Source: an uncultured Prevotellaceae bacterium (GTDB taxonomy: Bacteria > Bacteroidota > Bacteroidia > Bacteroidales > Bacteroidaceae). From it: a stretch of 64,000 nucleotides of DNA. Below are positions 33,498-42,322 of the stretch, in pieces. Location: positions 42,466 to 106,465 of the forward strand of contig ONMA01000003.1 in assembly GCA_900318815.1 (NCBI GenBank). The letters are read 5' to 3'. Position numbers and translations under genes: made by a program. Within the stretch, counting starts at the first letter, position 1. Every line of letters starts with the position of its first letter. Under the pieces are notes generated by a model. That model saw only the letters and a program-made list of their open reading frames with translations, made no database searches and was not told where the DNA came from.

Positions 33498-35141
33498 CTA
33501 CCGCGTCACGCGAATCCAGTCGGCATCCACCCATCCTCGGTCGGCCTTGCCCGCTGGCTCTACGGCTATGAAGCCGAACTTGGCACCTATCCACTTGCCT
33601 TCGCGCATCTGGAACTCCTCGCCGCAGTCGGTGAACTTCTTGCCGTTCAGGCTATAGGCAAAGTGGAGCTTGGAGTGGGCCACGCGCATGCGCATGTAGA
33701 TGTCCTCGTGAATGCCCGGACGATAGTCGGTCTGGTCGATGGCCGTGGGTTGCAGGGTGGCAAGGAGCTTTTCCTCGTGGGGCTTGCCCTTGTCGGCTGC
33801 ATGGCAGGTGATCTGCAGCAGCTGGAACTCCTGCCCTACCCGCTTCACGACTAATGCCGAATAGTCGAGCCCCATCATGATGACACCGCCCATCTGCTCC
33901 TGGTCTTTCGAGGTGAAACGCAGCTTGGCCGTGACGGTAAACTCGTCGGCAGGGGTCTTCTGCAACAGCATGTTGGGCACTAACCAGAAGCTCTTGGCAT
34001 CCTCGGCCAACTTGTGGGTGTAGATGCGGAAGGTGCCGAAGGCCGTGGGCACGCCGAACTTCTCGTCGTAATTGGCCTGCCATTGCCATTGCTTGCCTAC
34101 GGTGGGCGTATTGAACTCGTCGCTCTCAACGGGGTTGACGATGGTGGTCGAAGAAGAACGGGGCTTCTGATACGTGAGCACAGGCTCGCCCTTCCTGCCC
34201 ATGACGGGCCAGCCCGACGACCAGTCGACGGGTTGCAGATGGACTACGCGACCGTAGGCATCCTTGTCCTGGAAGTGCAGGAACCAGTCCTCGCCGTATT
34301 TCGTGTGTACCCAACCGCCCTGATGAGGGCCGTTGACGGGCGTCTTCCCCTGAGCCAGCACCACCTTGTGCTCGTAGGGGCCGTAGGGACTACGCGAGCG
34401 CATGGCCAGCTGGAAGCCCGTGGGCACGCCGCCCGCAGGACAAAGAATCCAGTACCAACCGTCGCGCTTATAGAACTTCGGGCCTTCGCAGGTGCGGTTC
34501 TCGGTGCCGTTGCCGTCGAACACGATGACAGGCTGGCCGATGGCGCGGGTGCCGTCGGGCGAAAGCTCGCGCACGGTAAGTACGGAGGCAAAGCGCGCAC
34601 GCGAGTTGGCCCAGCCGTTGACCAGGTAGCAGCGGCCGTCATCGTCCCAAAGGGGCGTGGTGTCGATATAGCCCTGACCGGGAATCACGCAGACGGGTGA
34701 CTCCCACCGCCCGGCAGGATCCTGCGTGCGCGTCATCATCACGCCAAAGTCGGGGTCGCCCCAATAGATGTAGTACCATCCTGCATGGTAGCGGATGCTG
34801 GGAGCCCACACGCCGTTGCCATGCTGCACGGTGCTGAAATGCTTAATCAGCTCTGTATTACCTGCATACAGATGCTCGTTAAGGGCATAGTTGATGATTT
34901 CCCAGTTGACCAAGTCCTTGGAGTGAAGGATGGGAAGACCGGGTACACATTGGAACGAGGAGGCCGTGAGGTAGTAGTCCTCGCCCGAAGCTCCCACGCA
35001 GACATCGGGGTCGCTGTAGTCGGCGTTGATGACGGGGTTCTTGTAGGTGCCGTCGCCCAGGTCAGGACTCCACACCTCCGAACGATACTGCGCCTGAGCG
35101 AACAGCGGCAAGGCCGCAGCAATTACGAATAGTCTTTTCAT
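33498..35141 (-). CDS. Glycoside hydrolase family 43 (xylosidase/arabinofuranosidase type)
   Basis: 547 residues with a signal peptide (MKRLFVIAAALPLFAQA-Q), so periplasmic or surface. The five-bladed propeller carries the catalytic base D44 (DYSDPDV), the pKa modulator D160 (YIDTTPLWDDDG) and the acid E219 (CEGPKFYKRDGWYW). A C-terminal beta-sandwich (about 345-547, FRIYTHKLAE onward) is the usual GH43 accessory domain. Length and layout fit the subfamily acting on xylan side chains or xylo-oligosaccharides; the exact substrate cannot be read from sequence. No SusC/SusD pair is adjacent. A GH31 gene lies 1.4 kb away on the other strand. Confidence 0.92.
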   Translation of the reverse strand: MKRLFVIAAALPLFAQAQYRSEVWSPDLGDGTYKNPVINADYSDPDVCVGASGEDYYLTASSFQCVPGLPILHSKDLVNWEIINYALNEHLYAGNTELIKHFSTVQHGNGVWAPSIRYHAGWYYIYWGDPDFGVMMTRTQDPAGRWESPVCVIPGQGYIDTTPLWDDDGRCYLVNGWANSRARFASVLTVRELSPDGTRAIGQPVIVFDGNGTENRTCEGPKFYKRDGWYWILCPAGGVPTGFQLAMRSRSPYGPYEHKVVLAQGKTPVNGPHQGGWVHTKYGEDWFLHFQDKDAYGRVVHLQPVDWSSGWPVMGRKGEPVLTYQKPRSSSTTIVNPVESDEFNTPTVGKQWQWQANYDEKFGVPTAFGTFRIYTHKLAEDAKSFWLVPNMLLQKTPADEFTVTAKLRFTSKDQEQMGGVIMMGLDYSALVVKRVGQEFQLLQITCHAADKGKPHEEKLLATLQPTAIDQTDYRPGIHEDIYMRMRVAHSKLHFAYSLNGKKFTDCGEEFQMREGKWIGAKFGFIAVEPAGKADRGWVDADWIRVTR

Positions 35142-35180
35142 ATCAATTCTCTTTTAACAGTTAAATTCAAGTTTTTTTAA

Positions 35181-35313
35181 CAACGGATTTCACGGATTAT
35201 ACGGATTTACGGCTACGCGATTTCTGAGGACAACGGATTTCACGGATTATACGGATTTACGGCTACACGATATCTGATTGGATAATCCGTATAATCCGTG
35301 TAATCCGTTGTAG
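35181..35313. repeat. ACGGATTATACGG repeat cluster, copy 1 (relative at 53785-53923)
   Basis: Two direct copies of CAACGGATTTCACGGATTAT plus following bases (35181-35216, 35231-35266) and one inverted copy (35281-35313). They fill the gap between the ATP-grasp-like gene and GH43. Confidence 0.85.
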
Positions 35314-35332
35314 TAATTCATACGTGCGAAAG

Positions 35333-36409
35333 TTATGTCAGTTTAAGGAAATAGTGGTCGGTGAGTTCTATGCGCATCACCTTCTGCCGTTCATCGTCGT
35401 TAGTGGGATTGCAAAGGGTAGTCAGCGTTAAGGCCACATGCCCCATGGTGCGGCGAAGGTTCAGTTCGACGCAGGGGTGCAGCAGCAGGCGGCGACTGGC
35501 GATGGTGTCATGCACCAGCATCATGTCGACGCCGAAGGACCCCACATAGTTGCAGGCGAAATAAGCGGAAGTGAGGCGGGTGATGCGCCGGGCTACCTCG
35601 TCGAGGAGCGAGAGGGGGATGTAGCGGCCTAACGACGCGCGCTTGGCCTGTTCGGTGGCCAGTACGTTGCCCGTGTACGCCCCATTCTTCGTGTGGAAGA
35701 GCGAGAGACCCAGATAGTCGACCGTTCCGTCGGCCTGCGCCACAAACTCCATCCCAAAGTCTAACACCTTATCATAATAAGGCTCGGCCATCACAAAGCC
35801 CTGCGCCGAGAGCATGCGTCGCAACCACCCCGATTGCATCGGCAACGTGTTGCGCTCCTTGTCGAGGAAGCGCAGCCCCCGTCCGCTGGAACTCCAAGGA
35901 GCCTTGAGCACCACACGCCCGTAATGGTCTAATAATACAGAAACGTCGCTCTCCTGTCGGCAGATGAACGACTCGCCTATGGTGCCGTCGATGCGCAGGT
36001 CGGGCAGAAGAAGATGGGCCGTCTCGCGGTTAGAGAGCCGACGGATGCAGGCTATCTGCTCGTCGCCGGGCAAGAGCGACGGGGCGCAACCGGCACGTCG
36101 CAGGGAGTCGCGAAGCGCCAAGTCCCATCCCCACGGCGCTATCTGACTGATGGGAAGCCGTGCCAGTTGCCTGCGTTCGACCATCATCGCTTTGCGGACG
36201 TGCAGACGGGCGTTCTTCAGGAACCGCTCGTAGGCAGCCGTTGCGTAGTGTACATCGTCGACAAGTACCGCGTCGCCTTCGTCGGCCCAGAGCGCGGGCA
36301 GCCATCCCAGGTCGTGACGCAGTTGCCGCCCTGCATGAGGAGCCGTGAAGTTACTCAGGTTGGCGGCAAGAGCTATGTCGTGTTCGGGATTGAATAGGTG
36401 GAGTGTCAT
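35333..36409 (-). CDS. ATP-grasp-like protein of unknown function
   Basis: 358 residues, cytosolic. The opening HLFNPEHDIALAANLSNFTAPHA is very distinctive of a Bacteroidales-specific family. The second half has ATP-grasp hallmarks: VVLKAPWSSSGRGLRFL (lysine plus glycine-rich loop near 170), MAEPYYDKVLDFGMEFVA, YVGSFGVDMMLVHD and CVELNLRRTMGHVAL (metal-binding E-x-N-x-R near 320). ATP-grasp enzymes join a carboxylate to an amine or thiol; the substrate is unknown. It has its own promoter and no informative neighbours. Confidence 0.7.
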   Translation of the reverse strand: MTLHLFNPEHDIALAANLSNFTAPHAGRQLRHDLGWLPALWADEGDAVLVDDVHYATAAYERFLKNARLHVRKAMMVERRQLARLPISQIAPWGWDLALRDSLRRAGCAPSLLPGDEQIACIRRLSNRETAHLLLPDLRIDGTIGESFICRQESDVSVLLDHYGRVVLKAPWSSSGRGLRFLDKERNTLPMQSGWLRRMLSAQGFVMAEPYYDKVLDFGMEFVAQADGTVDYLGLSLFHTKNGAYTGNVLATEQAKRASLGRYIPLSLLDEVARRITRLTSAYFACNYVGSFGVDMMLVHDTIASRRLLLHPCVELNLRRTMGHVALTLTTLCNPTNDDERQKVMRIELTDHYFLKLT

Positions 36410-36437
36410 AATAATGTTTGTTTTAGCAATCTGGGCG

Positions 36438-36445
36438 CAAAATTA
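36438..36445 (-). promoter_or_regulatory. Promoter of the ATP-grasp-like gene
   Basis: TAATTTTG on the minus strand, -7 consensus. Confidence 0.55.
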
Positions 36446-36485
36446 GTCATTTTAACTGAGTATTCGGCAATTTTTACATTTTTTC

Positions 36486-36516
36486 TTTGTTGATTGCCTT
36501 TTTTTTCGTATATTTG
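36486..36516 (+). promoter_or_regulatory. Promoter of the GH31 gene
   Basis: TTTG (36486-36489), 19 bases, TATATTTG (36509-36516). It excludes an ATG at 36494 and supports 36545. Confidence 0.75.
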
Positions 36517-36544
36517 TGGCACAAAAACAAACACCTCCAAAAAC

Positions 36545-38902
36545 ATGAGACAGATTACATTATTGGTGAGCTTGATGATGATGTCGGTAGCCAACATGCT
36601 GGCGCAGGACGTCAAGGTGGAGTTCTATACTCCGAGTATCGTACACGTGGTGAAAGGCGAACCCACAAAGACGCTTGTCGTTACAGCCCAGCCCGGGAAA
36701 GTGGCCGTGACGAAGAAAGGCAACTCGTGGGCCAGTAGCGACCTCATCGTGCGCCAGGATGCGCAGGGCTGCCTGACCTTCCTGACTGCGAAGGGCAAGG
36801 TGCTTTTGAAGGAGAAAGGCTGGAGCCTGAAACGGAAGAATATGGATGAGTTTGAGGTGAGTCAGACTTTCCAGCTCGACAAGGACGAGGCCATCTACGG
36901 CTTGGGCACTATCCAGAACGGCAAGATGAACCGCCGGGGCGAGAAGAAACGTATGGAGCAATCGAACTTAGAGGACTTCCAGAGCGTGCTGCAGAGCATC
37001 AAGGGATGGGGCCTCTACTGGGAGAATTACTCGCCCACATTGTTTGAGGACAACGCCCAGGGCATGACGTTCACCTCGGAAGCCGGTAAGGGCGTCGACT
37101 ACTACTTCATGTATGGCGGCTCTGCCGACGGCGTGATAGCCCAGATGCGCCAGCTCTCGGGCGACGTGCCGATGTTCCCGCTGTGGACCTACGGTTTCTG
37201 GCAGTCGAAGGAGCGCTATAAGACCGCTGCCGAGACGGAGAGCATCGTAGACAAGTATCGCGAGCTGCAGGTGCCCTTGGACGGTATTATCCAGGACTGG
37301 CAGTACTGGGGAAGCAACTACCTGTGGAACGCGATGGACTTCCTGGCCGAGGACTTTGCCAAAGGGCCGCAGATGATCAAGAACGTACACAAGAAGCATG
37401 CCCACTTCATGATTAGCATCTGGGCAAGCTTCGGTCCCAAGACCAAGCAGTTCCTCGAACTGGAAGAGAAGGGACTGCTCCTGCCCATCGAAACCTGGCC
37501 CCAGAGCGGCATTTCGCATATCTGGCCTCCGAGGATGGACTTTCCCTCGGGCGTAAAGGTCTACGATGCCTTCAGCCCGGCGGCACGCGACATATACTGG
37601 AAGCACCTCAGACAGCTCTTCGACTACGGAACGGATGCCTGGTGGATGGACTCTACCGACCCCGACTTCTTCAATCCGCGTGAGTCGGACTATAATTATA
37701 AGGTATATGGCGGCACCTGGCGCTCGCAGCGCAACGCCTTCCCCTTGGAGACGGTACGCGGCATATACCAGTCGCAACGCAGAGACTATCCGGACTCGGA
37801 GAAACGTGTCTTCATCATGACGCGCAGCAGCTTTGCCGGTCAGCAGCACTACGGCTCGAACATGTGGAGCGGCGACGTGAACTCGTCGTGGGACATGCTT
37901 CGCAAACAGGTGCCGGCAGGACTGAGCTTCTCGCTGACGGGCAACCCCAACTTCAATACCGACATCGGCGGATTCTTCTGCGGCTCCTACAACACCCGAG
38001 GAGCCGGGTCGGCTCCTAAGAATCCGCAGTTCCAGGAACTGTACGTGCGCTGGATGCAGTATGGCCTGTTCTGCCCCGTGTTCCGCAGTCATGGCGCCGA
38101 TGCGCCCCGCGAGATATGGCAGTTCGGAAAGAAGGGCGAGCCTGTCTACGATGCGATTGAGAAGATGATACGCCTGCGCTATCGGCTGCTACCTTATATC
38201 TATAGTACTGCCTGGCAGGTGACTTCGGCCAACGACAGCTACATGCGACCGCTGTTCAGCGACTTCGCCTCCGACAAGAAGGTGTGGGACATGACCGACG
38301 AGTTCCTGTTCGGACGCAGCATCCTCGCCGCCCCCATCGTCAACCCGCAATATACGGAGGAGAAAATCATCCGCACAGACGCGATGACCGGATGGGACAG
38401 GAAAGACGTGAAGAGCGAAGAAGGGAAAGGCGGCTCGCTGGACTGGACTACCGAGAAGACGGTCGAGAAGTATTTGCCGAAGGGGGCTGCCTGGTATGAC
38501 TTCTGGACCAACAAGAAATACAACGGAGGCCAGACCATCTCGTTGGCAACCGCGCTCGACCGCGTGCCGATGTTTGTCCGCGCAGGTAGCATCCTGCCGT
38601 TAGGCCCGGAGATGCAGTATGTGGGCGAGAAGGCATGGGACAACCTCGAACTGCGCATCTATCCCGGTGCCGACACTACCTTTACCCTCTATGAGGACGA
38701 GGGCGACAGCTACCGCTATGAGAAGGGTGTCTACAGCACGATTACATTCCGCTGGAACAACGCGAAACGTCAGCTGACCATCGGCGAGCGTCAAGGACAA
38801 TACCCAGGAATGCTCCAGACGCGAACGTTCACCCTCGTATGGCCCGACGGCACGACAAAGCAGGTGGATTACAGCGGCAAAGAAGTCTCTATCGCCCAAT
38901 AG
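36545..38902 (+). CDS. Glycoside hydrolase family 31 (alpha-xylosidase/alpha-glucosidase type)
   Basis: 785 residues with a signal peptide (ending NMLA-QD). An N-terminal beta-sandwich with YGLGTIQNGKMNRRG leads to the (beta/alpha)8 barrel: PLDGIIQDWQYWG, the nucleophile D369 (WWMDSTDPDF) and the acid/base D444 (MWSGDVNSSWD), then GNPNFNTDIGGFF. C-terminal sandwich domains follow (GSILPLGPEMQYV, LYEDEGDSYRYEKG). Family 31 enzymes release alpha-linked xylose or glucose; DSTDPDF fits the alpha-xylosidase side, but substrate is uncertain. Co-located with GH43, it suggests hemicellulose use, though no regulated polysaccharide-utilisation locus is visible. Confidence 0.92.
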   Translation: MRQITLLVSLMMMSVANMLAQDVKVEFYTPSIVHVVKGEPTKTLVVTAQPGKVAVTKKGNSWASSDLIVRQDAQGCLTFLTAKGKVLLKEKGWSLKRKNMDEFEVSQTFQLDKDEAIYGLGTIQNGKMNRRGEKKRMEQSNLEDFQSVLQSIKGWGLYWENYSPTLFEDNAQGMTFTSEAGKGVDYYFMYGGSADGVIAQMRQLSGDVPMFPLWTYGFWQSKERYKTAAETESIVDKYRELQVPLDGIIQDWQYWGSNYLWNAMDFLAEDFAKGPQMIKNVHKKHAHFMISIWASFGPKTKQFLELEEKGLLLPIETWPQSGISHIWPPRMDFPSGVKVYDAFSPAARDIYWKHLRQLFDYGTDAWWMDSTDPDFFNPRESDYNYKVYGGTWRSQRNAFPLETVRGIYQSQRRDYPDSEKRVFIMTRSSFAGQQHYGSNMWSGDVNSSWDMLRKQVPAGLSFSLTGNPNFNTDIGGFFCGSYNTRGAGSAPKNPQFQELYVRWMQYGLFCPVFRSHGADAPREIWQFGKKGEPVYDAIEKMIRLRYRLLPYIYSTAWQVTSANDSYMRPLFSDFASDKKVWDMTDEFLFGRSILAAPIVNPQYTEEKIIRTDAMTGWDRKDVKSEEGKGGSLDWTTEKTVEKYLPKGAAWYDFWTNKKYNGGQTISLATALDRVPMFVRAGSILPLGPEMQYVGEKAWDNLELRIYPGADTTFTLYEDEGDSYRYEKGVYSTITFRWNNAKRQLTIGERQGQYPGMLQTRTFTLVWPDGTTKQVDYSGKEVSIAQ

Positions 38903-38906
38903 TTGG

Positions 38907-38946
38907 GGTAACTACTCAGTCATGGGAACATGACTGAGTAGTTACC
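38907..38946. repeat. Palindromic repeat GGTAACTACTCAGTCATG
   Basis: Perfect 18-base arms with loop GGAA, directly after the GH31 stop; probably also acts as a terminator hairpin. It is followed at 38951-38975 by a segment shared with 463-490. Confidence 0.85.
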
Positions 38947-39035
38947 ATATCAGGCTCATTATCTTAAAAAAAAAGATTAAAGTAGATTGCATTATTACAA
39001 AATCAGACAAGAGAGCAATTTAATATGATAGCTGA

Positions 39036-39524
39036 ATGAATAAGAATCTCCTCATATTGATATACTTTGTTTTGACATTTGTGAGCTGCGCAACTCTACA
39101 GGAACGTGCAGAGCGGAAGGAGCAAATGAAGAAAGCGGTATCTGAAGCCGTGTCCATGAAGCAGATGCACATCGACATCACGTCAATGAGCACCATGCGG
39201 TATGGCTCACGGACAGTCACGCCAGATTTCTTCTTAGAATTGAAAGGCGATTCCATCAGAAGTTATCTTCCGTATCTGGGCCAAGCTTATCAGGCCCCGA
39301 TGATGTCACCATCACAAGGGCTGAACTTCGAGACGAAGGCCAAAAACATCAGTGTAACACAATCGAAGAGAAACCTGTCTCGCATAGAGATAGACTTGAA
39401 GACGAATGAGGACACCTATCTATACGTGATTGAACTGTATGACTCGGGTAAGGCTTATATCCATGTGCGCTCCCAGCATAGAGATCCCATCAGCTTCGAT
39501 GGTGACTTTGAACCATTGAAATGA
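39036..39524 (+). CDS. DUF4251 lipoprotein
   Basis: 162 residues. A lipobox (LTFVSC) after MNKNLLILIYF. The mature part has the DUF4251 pattern: RYGSRTVTPDFFLELKGDSIRSYLPYLGQAYQAPM, then GLNFETKAKNI, then EDTYLYVIELYDSGKAYIHV. Function unknown; common in Bacteroidales. No clear promoter seen. The gap 39525-39725 holds a short coding-like stretch (YKVDKYLKELTTG, about 39575-39624) without a start and the next promoter. Confidence 0.88.
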   Translation: MNKNLLILIYFVLTFVSCATLQERAERKEQMKKAVSEAVSMKQMHIDITSMSTMRYGSRTVTPDFFLELKGDSIRSYLPYLGQAYQAPMMSPSQGLNFETKAKNISVTQSKRNLSRIEIDLKTNEDTYLYVIELYDSGKAYIHVRSQHRDPISFDGDFEPLK

Positions 39525-39688
39525 AAAGAATGAAAAGAAAGAGTTTTATCGGTATGGCTCTCAACGGTTCTGACATATAAGGTGGACAAATACCTGAAGG
39601 AGTTGACGACGGGCAGATCTGATTAATCAGTTGAAACAAAAAAAAGAAAATATGGACGAAAAAGATGCAGGAATCGGAAAAAACGTTG

Positions 39689-39696
39689 TAACTTTG
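39689..39696 (+). promoter_or_regulatory. Promoter of the CobW gene
   Basis: TAACTTTG, -7 consensus; leader about 25 bases. Confidence 0.6.
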
Positions 39697-39725
39697 CACC
39701 CCAAGACTGAAAAAAGAAGATAAAA

Positions 39726-40955
39726 ATGAACATGAAAGAAACTCCCGTTCTGCTGCTGACAGGCTATTTAGGCAGCGGAAAGACTACATTACTGAACAGA
39801 ATCCTGAGCAACAAGCGGGGCATTAAGTTTGCCGTCATCGTGAACGACATCGGCGAGGTGAACATCGACGCGACGCTCATCCAGCAGGGCGGCATCGTCA
39901 ACCAGCAGGACGACAGCCTCGTGGCCCTGCAGAACGGCTGCATCTGCTGCACGCTGAAGATGGACTTGGTGAAGCAGCTACAGGACATCATCCGGATGCA
40001 GCGTTTCGACTACATCGTCATCGAGGCCAGCGGCATCTGCGAGCCGGGCCCCATCGCCCAGACCATCTGCTCCATCCCGACGATGGCCCCGGAACTGACC
40101 AAGGAGGGCTGCCCGCGACTGGACTGCATCGTTACCGTGGTCGATGCCCTGCGCATGCGCGACGAGTTCGGCAGCGGCCTTGACCTCACCCGCCCCCACA
40201 TCGACGAGGAGGATATTGAGAACCTGGTGATCCAGCAGATTGAGTTCTGCAACATCGTCTTGCTGAACAAAGCCGCTGAGGTGGAGCCCGACGAGCTGGG
40301 TCGCATCCGACAAATTGTCAGCACCTTGCAGCCCCGTGCCGAAATCATCGAGTGCAACTATGGCGACGTGGAGCTTGACAAAATCATCCACACCAATATG
40401 TTCGACTTCGACAGCGTAGCCACCTCAGCCAAGTGGATTCAGGAGATTGAGGGCCACCATGAGGACGAGGAGGAAGACGAAGACGATGATGATGATGACG
40501 AGCATGAACACGAACATGAACATGAACATGAACACGAGCATCACCACCATCATCATCACCATCACCACCACGACGAGGGCGAGGCCGAGGAATATGGCAT
40601 CGGGACGTATGTGTATTATGTCCGCCGCCCCTTCTCGCTCGGACTCTTCGACGAGTTCGTGGCCCGCAAGTGGCCGAAGGGCATCATCCGTGCGAAGGGC
40701 ATTTGCTATTTTGCCGACGAGCGCGACGTGTGCTACGTGTTCGAGCAGGCTGGCAAGCAGGTAAGCATCCGTAATGCTGGCCAATGGTATGCCACCATGC
40801 CGAAGGACGAGCTGGAGCAGTTCATGGCACAGAATCCCTCCTTGCGCCGCGACTGGGATGAGCAGTATGGCGACCGCATGCAGAAGCTCGTCTTCATCGG
40901 CCAGCACCTCGACAAGGAGCTGATAGCCCGCGAACTGGACTTCTGCCTGGTGTAA
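39726..40955 (+). CDS. CobW/ZNG1-family GTPase with acidic and histidine-rich insert
   Basis: 409 residues. A G3E GTPase: Walker A TGYLGSGKTT (13-22), metal motif CICC (NGCICCTLK, about 71-79), Walker B/E DYIVIEASGICEP and NKAAE-type base recognition. Between the GTPase and the C-terminal domain is a run of aspartates and glutamates, then alternating HE, then 11 consecutive histidines (about 245-285). Such proteins hand zinc (or cobalt) to client enzymes using GTP; the histidine run is a likely metal reservoir. The C-terminal domain (YYVRRPFSLGLFDEFVARKWP) is typical. Alone, between DUF4251 and a palindromic element; no Zur box recognised. Confidence 0.9.
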   Translation: MNMKETPVLLLTGYLGSGKTTLLNRILSNKRGIKFAVIVNDIGEVNIDATLIQQGGIVNQQDDSLVALQNGCICCTLKMDLVKQLQDIIRMQRFDYIVIEASGICEPGPIAQTICSIPTMAPELTKEGCPRLDCIVTVVDALRMRDEFGSGLDLTRPHIDEEDIENLVIQQIEFCNIVLLNKAAEVEPDELGRIRQIVSTLQPRAEIIECNYGDVELDKIIHTNMFDFDSVATSAKWIQEIEGHHEDEEEDEDDDDDDEHEHEHEHEHEHEHHHHHHHHHHHDEGEAEEYGIGTYVYYVRRPFSLGLFDEFVARKWPKGIIRAKGICYFADERDVCYVFEQAGKQVSIRNAGQWYATMPKDELEQFMAQNPSLRRDWDEQYGDRMQKLVFIGQHLDKELIARELDFCLV

Positions 40956-40958
40956 TCT

Positions 40959-41071
40959 TACGCTTCGCGTCTGAAGAAAAACAAGAAAAAACCAAAGAAA
41001 ACAAGAAAAAACAACTGTTTTCTTTGGTTTTGTTTTGTTTTTTGTGGTTTTTTTATCAGACGCGAAGCGTA
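40959..41071. repeat. Palindromic element with A/T-rich core, copy 2
   Basis: Perfect 16-base arms (40959-40974, 41056-41071), each holding a mini-hairpin ACGC-TTC-GCGT, with an A-rich then T-rich core (CCAAAGAAAAC / GTTTTCTTTGG). It sits between the converging cobW and serB genes and likely terminates both. Confidence 0.85.
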
Positions 41072-41076
41072 TCGAT

Positions 41077-42318
41077 TCAGAGCTTGCCCTGGTCGCCGAG
41101 ATAGGAGTCCTTGAAGCCGAGGAAATAGAGCACGCCGTCGAGTCCGATGGTATTGATGCTCTGCTTGGCATTAGCCACGACGCGGGGCTTAGCGTGGAAG
41201 GCGATGCCGAGTCCGGCCTGGCTGATCATAGGCAGGTCGTTGGCTCCGTCGCCCACGGCGATGGTCTGCGCCAGGTTCACCTTCTCCACCTGGGCTATGA
41301 GCTTCAGCAGTTCGGCCTTGCGATGCCCGTCAACCACCTCGCCCACGTAGCGGCCCGTCAGCTTCCCGTTCTCGTCAATCTCCAGTTCGTTGGCATAGAC
41401 ATAGTCGATGCCATATTTGCGTTGCAGATACTCGCCGAAGTAGGTGAACCCGCCGCTGAGAATGGCGATCTTATAGCCACACCTCTTTAATATCGTCATC
41501 AGGCGGTCTACGCCCTCGGTGATGGGCAGGTGCTCGGCGATATCCTGCATTACGCTGACGTCGAGCCCCTTGAGCAGCGATACCCTTCGCGTAAAGCTCT
41601 CCTTGAAGTCAATCTCGCCACGCATGGCGCTCTCGGTGATGGCCTTCACCTCGGCTCCCACCCCAGCCCGCTCGGCCAGCTCGTCGATGCACTCGGTCTG
41701 AATGAGCGTAGAGTCCATGTCGAAGCAGATGAGACGGCGCATGCGACGGAACATGTCGTCGCGCTGCAAAGAGAAGTCGATGCCCAGCTCAGCCGACATC
41801 TTCATCAGTTCGCTCTGCATCTGCTGCTTGTCGTGTGGCTCGCCGCGAAGCGAAAGTTCGATGCAGGCCCTGCCGTGCTTGCTGGGGTTCTTGATGCTCT
41901 TGCGACCCGTCAGACGGATGATGGAGTCGATGTTAAGCCCCTGGCGGGCCACAATCGTGGTAGCCGCCTCAATCTGACTGGCTTTCAGCTCGCGGCCCAT
42001 GAGCATGAGGATGTGGCGGTTCTTGCCTTGCTGCGACACCCATTCCTCGTACTCATCGTCGCCGATGGGCGAGAAGCCGATGTTCACGCCCAGCTCGGTG
42101 GCCTTGAAAAGCAGGAGCTTCATCACCTGTCCGCTGTTGGCCTCGTCCATGCGGATGAGGATGCCCAACGACAAGGTGGAATGTATGTCGGCCTGGCCGA
42201 TGTCGAGAATCTGCGCATCGTAGCGTGCCAGGATGCTCATGATGGATGCGGTGAGTCCAGGGCGGTCCTGTCCGGTGATGCGCACGAGGATCTGTTCTTC
42301 TTTGTAGGTAGTTTCCAT
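41077..42318 (-). CDS. serB: Phosphoserine phosphatase with tandem ACT domains
   Basis: 413 residues. N-terminal ACT-like domains (ILVRITGQDRPGLTASIMSIL at 10-30; HILMLMGRELKASQIEAAT at about 102-120) precede the HAD phosphatase. The nucleophile is D200 and the general acid D202 in ICFDMDSTL; later motifs are ILSGGF and VGDGANDLPM. It makes serine from phosphoserine; the ACT domains probably bind an amino acid effector. Last gene of the rnf operon, 4 bases after yjjG. Confidence 0.95.
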   Translation of the reverse strand: METTYKEEQILVRITGQDRPGLTASIMSILARYDAQILDIGQADIHSTLSLGILIRMDEANSGQVMKLLLFKATELGVNIGFSPIGDDEYEEWVSQQGKNRHILMLMGRELKASQIEAATTIVARQGLNIDSIIRLTGRKSIKNPSKHGRACIELSLRGEPHDKQQMQSELMKMSAELGIDFSLQRDDMFRRMRRLICFDMDSTLIQTECIDELAERAGVGAEVKAITESAMRGEIDFKESFTRRVSLLKGLDVSVMQDIAEHLPITEGVDRLMTILKRCGYKIAILSGGFTYFGEYLQRKYGIDYVYANELEIDENGKLTGRYVGEVVDGHRKAELLKLIAQVEKVNLAQTIAVGDGANDLPMISQAGLGIAFHAKPRVVANAKQSINTIGLDGVLYFLGFKDSYLGDQGKL

Positions 42319-42322
42319 GTTA

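Noticed and set aside
36968-38092. Long minus-strand open frame (374 codons) inside the GH31 gene
   Set aside because: It is fully antisense to a well-supported enzyme, has no family features and has the composition expected of a shadow frame in GC-rich coding DNA.
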